A DNA stretch of 64,000 nt from Diphasiastrum complanatum. Lineage: Eukaryota > Streptophyta > Lycopodiopsida > Lycopodiales > Lycopodiaceae. Positions within the stretch are counted from its first letter, which is position 1; the number at the start of each line of letters is the position of its first letter. The DNA is taken from the NCBI GenBank assembly GCA_029204225.1, contig CM055104.1, positions 49,210,508 to 49,274,507 of the forward strand. The letters run 5' to 3'. A program made the translations under genes and the position numbers. Of this stretch, positions 21,901-33,120 are shown piece by piece. The notes under the pieces were generated by a model. It did no database searches and was not told the DNA's origin. It was given only the letters and a program-made list of their open reading frames with translations.

Positions 21901-22055
21901 ATGTGCATAAATCAGAAAGTATATAGTTCGTGAACAATTCCGTGTCGCATTCTTGTAACTTACAGATTAGAAAGATTAAACATCTAGAATTAATTACAAA
22001 TTACAAGAGTGGCAGATTAGCCATGATCTAGAACACTTCTGATGATGTCACATTA

Positions 22056-23125
22056 TCAAATCAGATATTTGTACTCCATGGTACATGGCTGATCTTCTTG
22101 GTAGTTCGTGGAGGCACGACTGATTTTGTGTCGTGTCGTGTCATTTTTTGTCAAAGGTTCAAAATTGAAGGCTAGCAAAGCTTTGGCATTAGAAACAAAA
22201 TGTTTCTTCAGCTCCATCTCAAAGCATGATAGCTTGACGATTCCAAGGCTACTCCTTTGTCTCTCGGATAGACCTTTGTCTAGGGCCTTTGTGAAAATGT
22301 CAACAACCATGTCTTTCATTCCTATGAAGGTGGTCTACAACATCTTCTTGCTAATCAGGTCCCTGATCAAGTGGTACTTGATCGCAATGTGTTTTGTCCT
22401 TGAATGAAAAACAAGGTCTTTTGTCAGATATATTGCAGATGTGTTGTCCATCTGCAAAACTAGAGGTTTGTTGGTCATTTCGTCCAATTCGTCCAGGAAC
22501 TGTCTGAGCCAAATTATCTCGTTGGACATCTTTGCTACTGCGACATACCCTGCTTCGCAGGATGACTGGGCCACAATGGTCTGCTTCTTGCTGACCCAGA
22601 GAATTGCCGCTCTAGATGCAGTGGTGCATCCTCCTGAGACACTTTTATAGTCATCCTTGAGGGATGCCCAACTAGCATCACTGTAAGAAATCATCTGAAA
22701 GCCTACATCGCGACAATAACACCACCCATACTTCTTTGTTAATTGAAGATATTGCAAAATTCATTTTGCAATCTTCCAATGTGTCGAGCCAGGATTTGTA
22801 CAGAATTGGCTCATCCTGAACACTGCATAAAGCAATGTCAGGATGTGTATTGTCTACAAGGTACATCAACGATCCTATTAGCTTCATGTAAGGTGTGAGC
22901 TGCATCAATTCTCTCTCTGTCTCAGTCCTCAAACAATTTTTGTTCGTCAGCACTGTCTCTACGAGCATTGGAGTATTCGCTCCTTTGCAATTCGGCATTC
23001 CAAAATCCTCCAGGATTTTCTGAGTGTATCCGGACTGATGAAGGTACAACTTACCTCCCTCATAGTCCCTTTCAATTTGCAAGCCAAGGTAACACCTGGC
23101 CGGTTTTTGATCTATTTGATTGGTA
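22056..23125 (-). pseudogene. Copia RT C-terminal part and RNase H, minus strand
   Basis: Minus-strand order: RCYLGLQIERDYEGGKLYLH, QKILEDFGM and LIGSLMYL (RT end); after a frameshift near 22760, ISYSDASWASLKDDYKSVSG (RNase H Asp), SSCEAGYVA (Glu), QMDNTSAIYLTKDLVFH (Asp) and HIAIKYHLIRDLI; after a second shift, VDIFTKALDK. It is nearly complete for this half of pol. Upstream it is interrupted at about 23130 by an LTR family A fragment. Confidence 0.85.
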
Positions 23126-23134
23126 CAATTTTTC

Positions 23135-23279
23135 TCCTCTATTGTCATTTTGTCTCTAATCGCTCATTTATTATATAGTTGTTGAATGATCTTGTGTTAT
23201 TCTAATTTTACAATTACAAGATCATTAACAATTCTGTAGTTGATCAAAAGATCGATTATTCTCAGGACCGTGAAGACGT
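23135..23279 (-). repeat. LTR family A internal fragment inside copia RT
   Basis: It matches 17417-17560 with few changes, including the TATA-bearing CAACTATATAATAAATGAG (minus strand). It replaces the central RT domain between 23125 and 23365 and ends inside the first fold-back repeat. Confidence 0.75.
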
Positions 23280-23314
23280 CACGGTCCTGAGAATAATCAA
23301 TCTTTTGATCAACT
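23238..23314. repeat. Fold-back repeat 1: 36-bp arms, 5-bp spacer
   Basis: Arms run from AGTTGATCAAAAGATCG to CAGGACCGTGA and back, with one mismatch (GATCG versus GATTG). The spacer is AGACG. The left arm is LTR family A sequence; the right arm is its inverted copy. Confidence 0.95.
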
Positions 23315-23315
23315 A

Positions 23316-23364
23316 CGCTGAGTATAACTCATTATTGTTCTTCAGTAATGAGTTATACTCAGCG
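23316..23364. repeat. Fold-back repeat 2: 19-bp perfect arms, 11-bp loop
   Basis: CGCTGAGTATAACTCATTA is followed by an 11-base loop and its exact reverse complement. The right arm is the copia RT start coding for DAEYNSLL on the minus strand; the left arm is an inverted copy of it. It begins one base after fold-back 1. Confidence 0.97.
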
Positions 23365-23530
23365 TCCATGGCAGCTTTCCATTTGTCTGGCATCTGACAT
23401 TGACAATGCTTCTGCAATAGAAGTAGGCTCATCATGACAGATAAACGCTTGAGGGACAAATCGATCAGGTTGTTGTCGTTCTCAAGCAGATCTTCGAACA
23501 ATAGGGTGTATGACAGGGATGTCTTCAAGA
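23365..23530 (-). pseudogene. Copia RT start and hinge, minus strand
   Basis: The minus strand gives an acidic/hydrophobic hinge (LLFEDLLENDNNLIDLSLKR), then MPDKWKAAMDAEYNSLLKNN, the conserved beginning of the copia RT region. The hinge is interrupted on its upstream side by the transposon at 23531-24339. Confidence 0.8.
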
Positions 23531-24101
23531 GGGCTTGGCATTTTGCAAGTAAATTTTTTGCAAGTTTGCGAGTTTCTTTCTTGCCATAAGTCAATAAAAA
23601 GATGGCACATGGTGTGTTATCTTTGTTATGCCACTACTTAAACATTTATTAATAAGAATTGTGGTTTTGTACATAGTTAAAAATCCCATAATGCAATCCC
23701 AAAATAAAAGAAAAGTGAGATTAAAAAATATTTTTGGCCTTGTGCTACAGAAAAAAATAAAAAATAAACTAAATTACTTGGTACGCCGGTGTGCCAAGTA
23801 ATTTAGTCGAAAAAAAATTTAATTTTTTTTCAGGAAAAAAAAATTTGTGCAGTCCACCACCACAACACGCCGGCGTGCTAAGGTGGTGGGTTGCCGAGAC
23901 AAAAATAGCCCACCATCGTAGCACGCCACCGTGCTATGGTGGTAAGCTGTCAAGGCAAAAAAAAAAAAAATTAGCCCTTTTCTGAATCACCTTAGCATGT
24001 CGGCGTGCTATGGTGGTGGACTACACACATAAAAAAAAACAAAAAATTGTCCTGACAGCTCACTACCATAGCACGTCAGCGTGCTATAGTGGTGGGCTGC
24101 A

Positions 24102-24145
<44 letters not shown>

Positions 24146-24339
24146 ATCACTTGGCATGCCGGCGTGCCAAGTGAGTCAGTCAAAATTTTTAACTATGTGC
24201 CAAATCACAATTTTTATTAATAAACATTCAAGTAGTGACATTAAAAAGGATAACACACCATGTGCTATCTTTTTATTGACTTATGACAAGAAAGAAATTC
24301 GCAAACTTACAAAAAATTTACTTGTAGAATTCAAAACCC
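23531..24339. mobile_element. Non-autonomous long-TIR DNA transposon (Mutator-like, inferred) with hairpin array
   Basis: Inverted repeats of ~155 bp bound an ~810-bp element. The left arm starts GGGCTTGGCATTTTGC and runs to GTACATAGTTAAAAAT at about 23688. The right arm is its diverged reverse complement, from about 24185 to 24339 (ending AAAACCC). The flanks GTCTTCAAG (23521-23529) and ATCTTCAGG (24340-24348) match at 7 of 9 bases, consistent with a 9-bp target duplication. Long TIRs and a 9-bp duplication are Mutator traits; no transposase is present. It sits in the hinge of a minus-strand copia pol. A related copy lies at 46225-46645. Confidence 0.75.
23774..24178. repeat. Array of six GC-rich hairpins separated by A-rich spacers
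   Basis: Palindromes on the theme AGCACGCCGGCGTGCT occur at about 23776-23799, 23853-23889, 23909-23943, 23986-24015, 24057-24101 and 24143-24178. Arms extend outward as CCACCAC/GTGGTGG or ACTTGG/CCAAGT. Spacers hold A-runs, including 38 consecutive A at 24103-24140. Arms carry paired differences in several units. This fills the centre of the long-TIR element. Confidence 0.85.
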
Positions 24340-24348
24340 ATCTTCAGG

Positions 24349-24700
24349 TTGTGGTTGAACAATCATAGGTCCAAGCATATTGATGGTGAGAATAGAATTG
24401 TTGGGACAAACTCTTGCATTTGCTGCTTTTGCTTAAAGTCATAGAACTTGTCTTCAAGGAAGAAAATATCTTGGCTAATTGATATATGACCAGTTTCAAC
24501 ATCATGGATGTGATATGCTTTATGTGATGTTGAGTAACTGATGAAAATATTCTTATACCTGATTGGGTCTAGCTTTTTCCTCAGATCAGATGGTATTTGG
24601 GCATAACAGAGTCATCCAAACACATGAGGGAGTTTCAGACTTGGTTTGTAACCATAGTAGGCTTCAAACAGAGTCTTAGAGTATTGGAGGGTTTGCGGAT
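24349..24700 (-). pseudogene. Copia integrase C-terminal domain, minus strand
   Basis: Minus-strand translation gives TLFEAYYGYKPSLKLPHVFG, a stop where Cys is usual, LCYAQIPSDLRKKLDP, then YSTSHKAYHIHDVETGHISI. This is the integrase C-terminal module that normally precedes the hinge. It is part of the same broken minus-strand element as 23365-23530, split by the hairpin transposon. Confidence 0.8.
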
Positions 24701-25000
24701 CCCAAGGCAACCCTAACTCTAGTTAATAAGTGTCAGGGATTTGGCACCATGTGTGTGAAAGTCCAACCCGATGATCACATAGTTATTTCATTAATTAGAA
24801 ATTCAATAAAAGAACTTTAGGCCTTTTATCGATGTTAGCTTATATTTAGACATCTTGTTTTGACATAATAGGGTTAAAATTGTATTTTAGGGTTAAATTG
24901 AAAGAGATCTTGCTTGATTTGAGTGAATTTTCTTGTTTGAATTCTAATTTGATTGTTGAGCAGGGAAGCCATACAGCTCACCATTCTTAAGATCCATTTG
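24700..25000. repeat. Repeat family H, copy 1
   Basis: TTGGAGGGTTTGCGGAT, then GGCAACCCTAACYCTAG, then GTCCAACCCGATGATCACAT, then AATAAAAGRACTTTAG is shared with 48090-48230. The left boundary is sharp at the copia integrase fragment. It may be an LTR or other mobile-element end. No gene is seen. Confidence 0.55.
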
Positions 25001-25423
25001 GATTTGAGAATTCAGGAAAAATAACAAACCATTTCTAGTGAAAAAGGAGGCAAAATTGTCAGCAATCTTGATAACTTTTTGTTTCGTAACAAAGAACCTT
25101 CGTCGAGTTGCAAACAGCGCCGAATCTTCAGTTTGAAGGGCGAAGGTTGATTCCCAGCAGATTTGCAGAAACAGATAAAAACAATCACAAAAATACCAAA
25201 AACCCTAAAAAAACAAAAAAAAAAAACCTTCGTCCATTCCACTGCACATAGGTGTGATTCAGATCTATCTACTGTCAGGTCGACGAAGGGTAATACCAAA
25301 AATAGAAGGTTAAAGTGACTGTTCATCTAGTTGGTGATAACCTTTTGCAAAGAGTCATGTGATGTGAAGCACCTGAATCTAGATACCATTCGTAGGCATC
25401 TCTACATGGTTGATCTTGTACCA

Positions 25424-25740
25424 TCAACGCCTTTTCATTTTCTTGAAAATTTTTGACAGAGTCAGAGCCTCCTTTTTGGTATTGTTGCATCTTTTTTTCA
25501 CTTCATTATGCTTGAGAATCCGATAGTCCTTGATGTCGTGATTGGTTCTATTGCAATATTTGCAAAAGAGTTTGATCTTGGTAGACTGTTGTCGATTGTG
25601 ATGTTGTTGTTGTGTTGAATCTGTCTGCTCATCCTTGAAGTTCTTCTTCTTGAATTGTTTCTTATTGGAGTAGAAGGCCATTGTCTTGTTGTTTGAAGCA
25701 AATAAGCTTTTTCTCCTTACTTATTTCTGCGTAGCAAAAT
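25424..25740 (-). pseudogene. Copia gag C-terminal fragment with zinc knuckle, minus strand
   Basis: The minus strand encodes a basic, Gln/His-rich linker followed by CKYCNRTNHDIKDY, a CCHC knuckle whose last Cys is Tyr. This resembles family A gag (CRYCKQNNHKIQDC). The interval 25000-25424 toward the integrase piece has no recognised domain. Confidence 0.75.
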
Positions 25741-26111
25741 CAAAGGTCGTCATCCTAGCAAAGACAAACAATGACAACAAAAATAAAATGATAATAGGAT
25801 CTAGATTACTTAGAGACTTGAAGAATAGAGCATTTTTTATTTGTGTTGATAATGAATATCAATGTAGGTGTCGTAGACAACCATAAAAAATTTCAAATGA
25901 ACAGGCGTATGAGATAACCATGCAATTCTCCGTTACCAATATTCGTGACAGAAAGAAGAGTGAGAGATATTTTAACATTTAGCATGAATGCAACATGACA
26001 AAAAAAATAGCGAATTTGTAGTAACAACGATCAGATCACAAGATATTTGGATTGAGCACGTGATCCTACTTACAAAAACAAGTAATTGCTATAATTCAGA
26101 ATAATCCCTCC

Positions 26112-26266
<155 letters not shown>

Positions 26267-26324
26267 ATTAGTAACTCTGAGGAGTCAGATATTGAGTTAT
26301 CAATTTTTTGGTTTTCGATCTCTC

Positions 26325-26650
26325 TGATCAGTTAGAATGTTCATTTGGAGGATGTCTTGTTTATTCCATCTATTACCAAGAATTTGATTAGTGTGAGTCA
26401 AATGCTAAGTTAAAGGCCTCAAGGTGGAGTTTGATGGAGATGCTTGTATGATCAAAAGGAAGGATGTCTTGATTGGAAAAGGTAAAAGGCAAGGGAAGTT
26501 GTTCAAACTAGATGCTTGTGTTATTGCTAACCAAGTTGGATGTGTTGCAAGGGAGCAAATACATATTCAAGAGGTTTGGCATAAAAGGAAGAGACACATC
26601 AACTTCAAGTCATTGGAGGGTATTGATCAAAATGAAAGTCTTTCTCGGAT
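26325..26650 (+). pseudogene. Copia protease-to-GAG-pre-integrase fragment
   Basis: The plus strand encodes EDVLFIPSITKNLISVSQML; after a frameshift near 26411, KVEFDGDACMIKRKDVLIG and GKLFKLDAC; then EVWHKRKRHINFKSLEG (GAG-pre-integrase). It ends where LTR family L copy 2 begins. Confidence 0.75.
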
Positions 26651-26669
26651 GCGAAACTGTCACGAAACA

Positions 26670-27160
26670 GTTGCGAAAGCGAAGCAACCATGACTCAATC
26701 CGATTCGGATGAAGTTGAGATGTGGTCGCTGGACACTACCAGCTGAACCACTGCTACAATCCTCTAGAATGTAGTCAGGCATTGTTGATCTACATCTATA
26801 GATTAAAGTAGCATTCAACAAATTCAACCAGTGTGCAGAATTGAAATGAATGGGAGAATCAGACACACGAATAATAGTAGACACATTTGCATTCAAGATC
26901 ATACATCATAAATTGACATGTGAATAATGGCTACAAGATCATCTATTGATTTTCTTTCTGATTCTTCAAGGCACTGCGTGCAGATCCATGCAGTGCGTTG
27001 GCGTGAGAGAAATACAGTTCTTTCACAAGTGAATGTCTCGCTTACTAGCGAACCTGTGGATCACTACGGATCCTGCTCACAGGAACTTGTCTCACACGCA
27101 AGCGGACTTCTTGTCTATATTTCGTCTTGATTGCTTACTAGCATCAGACTGGTTCATATA
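26670..27160 (-). repeat. LTR family L, copy 2
   Basis: It is a direct repeat of 21440-21900 over ~450 bp with moderate divergence. Shared blocks include GTAGCATTCAACAAA, GCAGATCCATGCAGTGCR, GGCGTGAGAGAAATRC and CTCGCTTACTAGCG. Divergence implies an old insertion if these are the two LTRs of one element. Confidence 0.65.
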
Positions 27161-27164
27161 TCTC

Positions 27165-27325
27165 TGTGTATGTTCTGTATATGTGTCAACAATATCCAGA
27201 ACATCATTCATCTCAAGAAGTGATTCCATCATCACTTTCCACAATGAATAGTTACTTGAGGTAAGCCTATCATTGGCTTCCAACTTGATATAGCCATGTA
27301 TCAATGACCTGATCCTCTCTTTCAA
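27165..27325 (-). pseudogene. Copia gag N-terminal fragment, minus strand
   Basis: The minus strand encodes KLEANDRLTSSNYSLWKVMM and ESLLEMNDVLDIVD, the N-terminal gag block (compare NYHLWKFKMK at 16385). It runs directly into LTR family L sequence, so the rest of gag is lost. Confidence 0.7.
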
Positions 27326-27479
27326 CTTGTTTCAATGCACAAAGCACTCCTTTGAAAAACAACAAATGTTTTCAAAAGGAAATCAGAAAGATATGAAACT
27401 ACTCAATTCTCTTCTAGCACTTATACTAAGCAAATCAACACATAGAATAGTGAAATCTTGATCAATCTATGATGTATCC

Positions 27480-27686
27480 TCAATCTAATGGCTCTTCGTG
27501 GATGACTCTTCCGTAGGGGTGGGAGCCGCGGCTACTTGTGGTAGCACCCTCTTCTTGGCTAAGCATATTTTGCAATTGTGCTTTTTGTTCGGGAGTTAGA
27601 GATGCATAAAAACTTGAAACATAATCTCTCAAGCTCTCGCCACTTGTCGGGACCCCGACATGATTACTATATTCGCAAACATACAA
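27480..27686 (-). CDS. Unrecognised short open frame
   Basis: A 68-codon frame with a charged, Ser/Gln-rich composition (SLRDYVSSFYASLTPEQKAQ, then LQNMLSQEEGATT). It looks protein-like rather than random. I do not recognise the family. It lies ~300 bp upstream of, and opposite to, the CACTA fragment and may derive from a transposon. Confidence 0.25.
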   Translation of the reverse strand: MYVCEYSNHVGVPTSGESLRDYVSSFYASLTPEQKAQLQNMLSQEEGATTSSRGSHPYGRVIHEEPLD

Positions 27687-27986
27687 TACATTACAATAAA
27701 CCCTAATATATTAAATTGAAGTAGAAAAGAAAATCAACTATAAAACTTTAATGCATATTAGAGTTAGACTTTCATACCTGTGATAACAAAAAAGAAGAAG
27801 GATAGATGTGCATTTATAACCTGCAACAAGATGCAAAAGAATCATATAAGAATGCATGTATAAGAATCGTACTATTTAAAAATCAAAACATGAAAATCAT
27901 ACTATAATCTGCATATAAAAATCATGCTATCCAAATCAACATATTTTATGTTATTTGTGTTTTGTACTTGTGCATATATGCAGTTT

Positions 27987-29455
27987 ATCACAAGGAGATG
28001 AATTACATTCAGATCAGTCTAGCGATGCAGACACTACTCAAGTCAGCATGGTAAATAATAAACATGCATGTTTCCTTGTTCAAAAAGAATTTGTTACTAT
28101 AAGCTAAACATGACTTAGAATATTATGCTAAAGTGACATGTATTTGATTTTTGTTTCTCGTAGGTAAATTATTTTCAAAATAAAATATGGTGCATATGCG
28201 TCAAGTGTGATGGGCAAAAGATGCGTGAAAAACGTATTGTTGAAAATCATTTGTGGAAGTTTGGATGAAAAGATGAGGGTCAACCATCGAATTTGGAAGA
28301 CGTTGAGGTTTGTTAACTTTATATAATGTTCGTCAATCTATGTATGTCACTTATTGAATGTGTTTATGTGTTTAGCCAATAAATCGAATTCCAATTTAGG
28401 GAGTGATCCATCCATTTTTTGTTACAATCAACATCAAGTTTTGATAGACATGAGAGAATAAAGAGCGAAACAAATTCAAGAGGCAAATGCAATTGGAGAA
28501 AATAGTAATGCACTTGATTCTAATGAAGATGATGATGAGGTACAACATGATGAAACAATGCACAATATGTTTGAATCTTACTTTCAAACAAATGAGAATG
28601 ATGCTATGCACGTATTTTCTAATGAAAATGGAGATCACGAACAATTTGAGATGGATGAAGATGAAATTCTATTGCGCAAGGAGGCAGACACTCCTTTGTA
28701 TCCAAGAGCATCCATTTTGAGACTAGCTACGTCAATTCTTATTTTAAACCTTCAAGCAACATACAAATGGAGTGACCGTAGTGTCACATCATTATTCGGG
28801 TACTTAACGCATAACACAACATTTGTACTTTATAGTGTATTTACATTAAGTTGATTTTTTTTTTCTAACAACTCACATTGCTATTTGTTTAGGTTGCTGC
28901 ATAGAATACTTCCGAAAGAAAACGTGATACCTAAAACACGAAAAGAAGCATGAAAGATGATGAACGTGCTTGGGATGGATTATGACACAATACTTGCATA
29001 TCTAGAAGACCATGTTTTGAATAGAGGTGAGCATTCAGAAAAGCTTCAATGTCCAACGTGTAACGCTTTACGTTATCGAGATGACGTACAAGGGGATAAA
29101 GTGCCACAAAAAGTGTTACAACATTTTCCAATTATCCATGATTGCAACATTTATTTCAATGTAAATCTTTGGCACAACTAATGGATTGGTATGTCAAAAA
29201 ACTGATCTATGGATGATGTGATGCAAGTACCTGCATGGAAACATTTCAAAAAACAATGGCCCGAGTTAAAAAATGAACCTTGTAGTTTAAGATTTGGCCT
29301 TCCTACGGATGGCGTAAATCCTTTTAGCATTCATGCATAAAAACTTGGTCCACATGGCTAGTTGTGCTCATTAATTATAATATACCTCCATGGTTGAGTA
29401 TAAAAACGGGACACTTGTTATTAGTTCTATTGATTTTAGGAAAGTACAAGGCCAA
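27987..29455 (+). pseudogene. CACTA (En/Spm) Tnp2-type transposase fragment, with introns
   Basis: Exon-like blocks read in order. 27987-28049 is LSQGDELHSDQSSD, flanked by ATGCAG and GTAAAT. From about 28165, IWCICVKCDGQKMREK is a transposase-associated zinc-binding block. 28530-28797 is an acidic stretch then KEADTPLYPRASILRLATS. After an intron (acceptor TTGTTTAG at ~28892) come LLHRILPKENVIPKT, LGMDYDTILAYLEDHVL, LQCPTCNALRYRDD and KVPQKVLQHFPI. Finally AWKHFKKQWPELKNEP and GLPTDGVNPFS are the hallmark Tnp2 segment. Stops at several places and truncation at about 29460 make it non-functional. Confidence 0.85.
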
Positions 29456-29469
29456 GAACAAGGATCTGA

Positions 29470-29888
29470 AATGTTCACTCTAGTAGTAAGACTTCAGTCA
29501 ATTCAATCATTACTTGCTATTGCAGTTGCCGAAGATCTGGAAGTTCACTAGATGCATGTTTAGACAGCCATACTGAACCAATACATACAACAAGACATCT
29601 ATATCTATCAGCTTGAAGGTTATGTTTTTCAAGGCCAAGAGCACAAGATGTGCTAGCTGCAGAACACTATTTACGGGGCTGAAGCAAGCTCCAAGGGCCT
29701 GGTTTGATAGAATCAATCGATTCTTGTTGCAGCACAACTTCATTCCAAATTCTGTCAACTCTAATGTTTATCTCAAACACAGAGGCCCAAGCTATGTCAT
29801 AATAGCTCTATACGTTGATGATTATCTGATCATCAACAATTCAAATCAATTACTACAAGAGACAAAGTCTCTATTATTGACTTATTAA
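29470..29888 (+). pseudogene. Copia reverse transcriptase fragment
   Basis: It reads VVRLQSIQSLLAIAVAEDLE; after frameshifts, IYIYQLEGYVFQGQEHKM, then GLKQAPRAWFDRINRFLLQH and the catalytic IALYVDDYLII. The remainder of RT and RNase H are deleted, and a polypurine tract follows within 40 bp. It is joined at about 29465 to the CACTA fragment. Confidence 0.85.
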
Positions 29889-29911
29889 GCTTCATTCAAG
29901 ATTCTAGGAGT

Positions 29912-29927
29912 TAAGCTTAAGGGGGAG
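29912..29927 (+). other. Polypurine tract
   Basis: TAAGCTTAAGGGGGAG directly abuts the LTR start TGTTGGAG. This is the plus-strand priming site of the copia element. Confidence 0.75.
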
Positions 29928-30220
29928 TGTTGGAGTTAATATTCACTCCTACTCACCTAAATTCATTTCTTAAGCACTACATTCTCTCTCTACATTGATA
30001 GTAGTCTTACTCGCATAAGTAGAACATAGTTTGTACATCCATCGACTTGAAGCAGAGCAGGATCGACTCGACTTCATCGATGACGACTTCACCAACTTGA
30101 CCAAAGTCTACTGACATCCCGACTTCGACTCCTTCGACATCTTCTCAAGGGTGAACAAGTCGACTCGACTCATTCGACACCTTTGACGATTGTCGAGTAT
30201 CACTAGTCAAAATAGAGCCC
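29928..30220 (+). repeat. LTR family A-type start (3' LTR, partial) with CGAC repeats
   Basis: TGTTGGAGTTAATATTCACTC shares its first 16 bases and following CCTACTCAC with the reverse complement of 17826-17790. Further in it holds about ten CGAC motifs in ~140 bp (30041-30178). The 3' end is not defined. Confidence 0.6.
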
Positions 30221-30239
30221 CTCAATGTTTGCTCTGTAT

Positions 30240-31008
30240 GGTGCAAACTACGTCACCATTCATTGTGCCTCCTCCATCCTGTCTCATGAGATTGTGTGAT
30301 GGCATCATGAGGCACATCAAAATGCCCATCATCAGGAATATCACAAATGGTGTTGTTTGAACTTTTTCTTGCTCTTACTCTTTCCTTGTTTTTGTCGTGC
30401 CGCAAGTGCCTAATTTGTTAGTGTTTTGATGTCAAGCTTTCACCATTTATCGTCTTTGCGCCTCCTGCATCAAGATCCTTGTGAGTTCGTTAAAAGTTGG
30501 TAGTCTTTCCCTCGACATTGTCCCACTCACAAACTACAATGTTGCACATTGCAATGTGTACCAACACTAAATCACAAATGCGCTCACCAATAGAGTGTAG
30601 TTCATCCCTCATTGGCTTGATTATGGTCATGTAAGTCTGAATGTGATCCCCTTGCTCAATTCGGACGCTAGTTAGCTTTGACATGAGAAACATGATCCTT
30701 GGTGGATTTGATGTCTCGAACTACTTCTTTAGTACATCCCATGCTTGTTTTGGCACAACTACATCACTGTTGTGCGTAATGATGTGGTCTTTTATTGACA
30801 AGTTGATGAAGGTCAATGCTCTCCTCATCTTTATGTTGAATATTTTGATGTCCACTTTATTTGGAGGTCTTTGCTCATCTCCTATGATGACATCTACAGT
30901 ACTTTATTAATCAAAATGATTTTCATTTTAAATTTCTATATCACATAGTTGGAAATATTGTCTAATTTGCAATTTTCGCTCAAAATGGACTCTCCCATAT
31001 TCGCCATC
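30240..31008 (-). pseudogene. Copia family D hinge and gag fragment, minus strand
   Basis: Minus-strand gag starts about 31005 with MANMGESILSENCKLDN. It continues with stops and shifts through LTFINLSIKDHIITHNSDVV, FLMSKLTSVRIEQGDHIQTY and IKPMRDELHSIGERICDLVL. That last part closely matches the plus-strand copy at 42990-43130. At 30290-30350 the hinge sequence of the same family (compare DISDDGHIDVPHDAITQPHE at 45820) follows, so protease and integrase are deleted. Confidence 0.8.
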
Positions 31009-31674
31009 TCGAAATTGCCTGAAACTGCAAGCGTAGGATAAAAGAAGTATTTTGAGCACAATGCCAATGTCAGAAATTTTGTTTTAATGACATGCTAGAA
31101 TTTCGCACCAGGCTCCCTAGTTGCTTAGGCAACAATTCACAAGCCAAGTTGGTTTGCGAACATGAAATGCCATTATGTCTCACACCCTTGACTACCCGCT
31201 CCCTGAAAGGGGCAAAAGAGATTTGGCGTCCATTGAGAACTTTCTCTTTGGAAATCACTCTATTTTGCAGTACCGTACTTGTAGGTATTATAATCCAAGT
31301 ACCCTTCATTTGGAGTATGTAGCCCTTCGTTTGGTCCAAAACGGTTAAGGCACAAGGAAATAAGGGCTATTTTTGTTTTTGAACTGTTTCTTCAACCTGA
31401 AGAAACCGCACCTTTCAAGAATTTTTGGGTCCTTTTCAAAGTGAAGATTTGTAATAAAATGAAACTTTAGTGCCCCCTTTAGAGCAATCTTCACTGTTAA
31501 TTCGCATAAAATCGATCCAAGTCACTAGAATCTCCTCAGATCTTGGCCATTGATTTGAATGGGCCACGATCTAACGAACTGGATCAGTTTGGCACATCCA
31601 AATGCTACCCACGGGGGTTGGACACTTCAAGACACTATTGCGTCCCCTTCATTCGACGCGCGTGAACTATTCAA

Positions 31675-31799
<125 letters not shown>

Positions 31800-32378
31800 A
31801 CAGCTGGCCGCACCCTCGTAAACAATTTTGATCTGATCAGAACCATTTTTCAATCGTCTTCACTTTGATTCAACCCCACAACTAAGGTCGCCCAACTAAT
31901 TATGAATCCACAGAATCTCCAATCAGGAAAATTGGTGGAGTGATTTTTAGTCAACTTAGAAAACCAACTTTTCTTTCTTTGTAGTGAGAAATCCATTTCT
32001 CTCTGATAGCAGCCAAATCTCTAACAAAAATCTCAAAATCCTTCCATGGCTTCCAACTACTTACTATGACAAACTTTATGTCCTTATGACATCCAAAACA
32101 GTGCACGGATGGTGAAGTGATTGCCAGTTTTGCGGAAAGTTGTAATCTTCATCTGGTCTTTTCAAAGGACTGATTGCAAAGTTCATAATTTTTGCCCATT
32201 TTTAGACTTGTCTGTTGTTATGCTGCACATGCTAAGGACCCTAGTACTAGCTCGGCAAGCCTCCAAATGTCTAAAATAGTGCACTGGTGCTCATCTTCCT
32301 TCTTTTTGATCATCGTAAACTCTGAACTCTTGAAAGCTCTCTTCAATGGCAATTCTGTACTATGCACAATCCCTATAA

Positions 32379-32393
32379 GGCTCTGATACCAAG
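32379..32393 (-). other. Primer-binding site, initiator Met tRNA type
   Basis: The minus strand reads CTTGGTATCAGAGCC. LTR sequence would lie to its right (32394 onward). That region, to ~33000, has no recognised gene and no second LTR copy. Confidence 0.65.
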
Positions 32394-33120
32394 TTAAAAT
32401 TACATAGAAAACGTTCACATATCGGCATGCACAGATAGACACTCATAAGCTCCATGTAGCAAAACTGCATTTCAAAAACTAAAATGTTGTACATGTAACT
32501 TTTCTTGTGGCAACCCATATGCATGACCCGGGTTGCCACTGACGGGATGTGTGTCCCACCGATTACCTCGTCATGATGACAATTGGACCTAGTTGACTGA
32601 CTGGACCCACAATACATTAACACAATGATTCTAATTTCATTTTAGCTATGTGAGTAACAAAGGTTGTGGGATAGGCCCTAGGATATGATCACATAGCCCC
32701 AAAGTATATCGCTCCAATTTGTAAGTTGGGGGCAATGGTGCTTAGAAGCACTTTGGATCATTGGTGGAGCCTATTCATGTCGACCTAATCTCATATAGAC
32801 GTGTGGCAACTATATGACAAACACGTATTCCACATTCTTTGAATGTGCAATTAGTGATGAAATTGGTCGAGTGCCAGTGCCACCAGTGCCATGTGAGTTT
32901 TGGTTTGAATTACACCCTCAACGTGCATTACATTGTGGGGCAAACAAAGTGGGGGCCTTTTTAAGCAAAATACCTTCTCGTTAAGATTTAGGGTTTTAGC
33001 TTATCTCTAATCTCTGATAAAACGTTACAAAGGAAGAAAAAGGAACAAAGAAGAGAAAGAAAAGACGGGAGGAAAGGGGAGGAGGAAGGAGGATCGCGAG
33101 AGAGGGAGAGAGCGTGAAGA

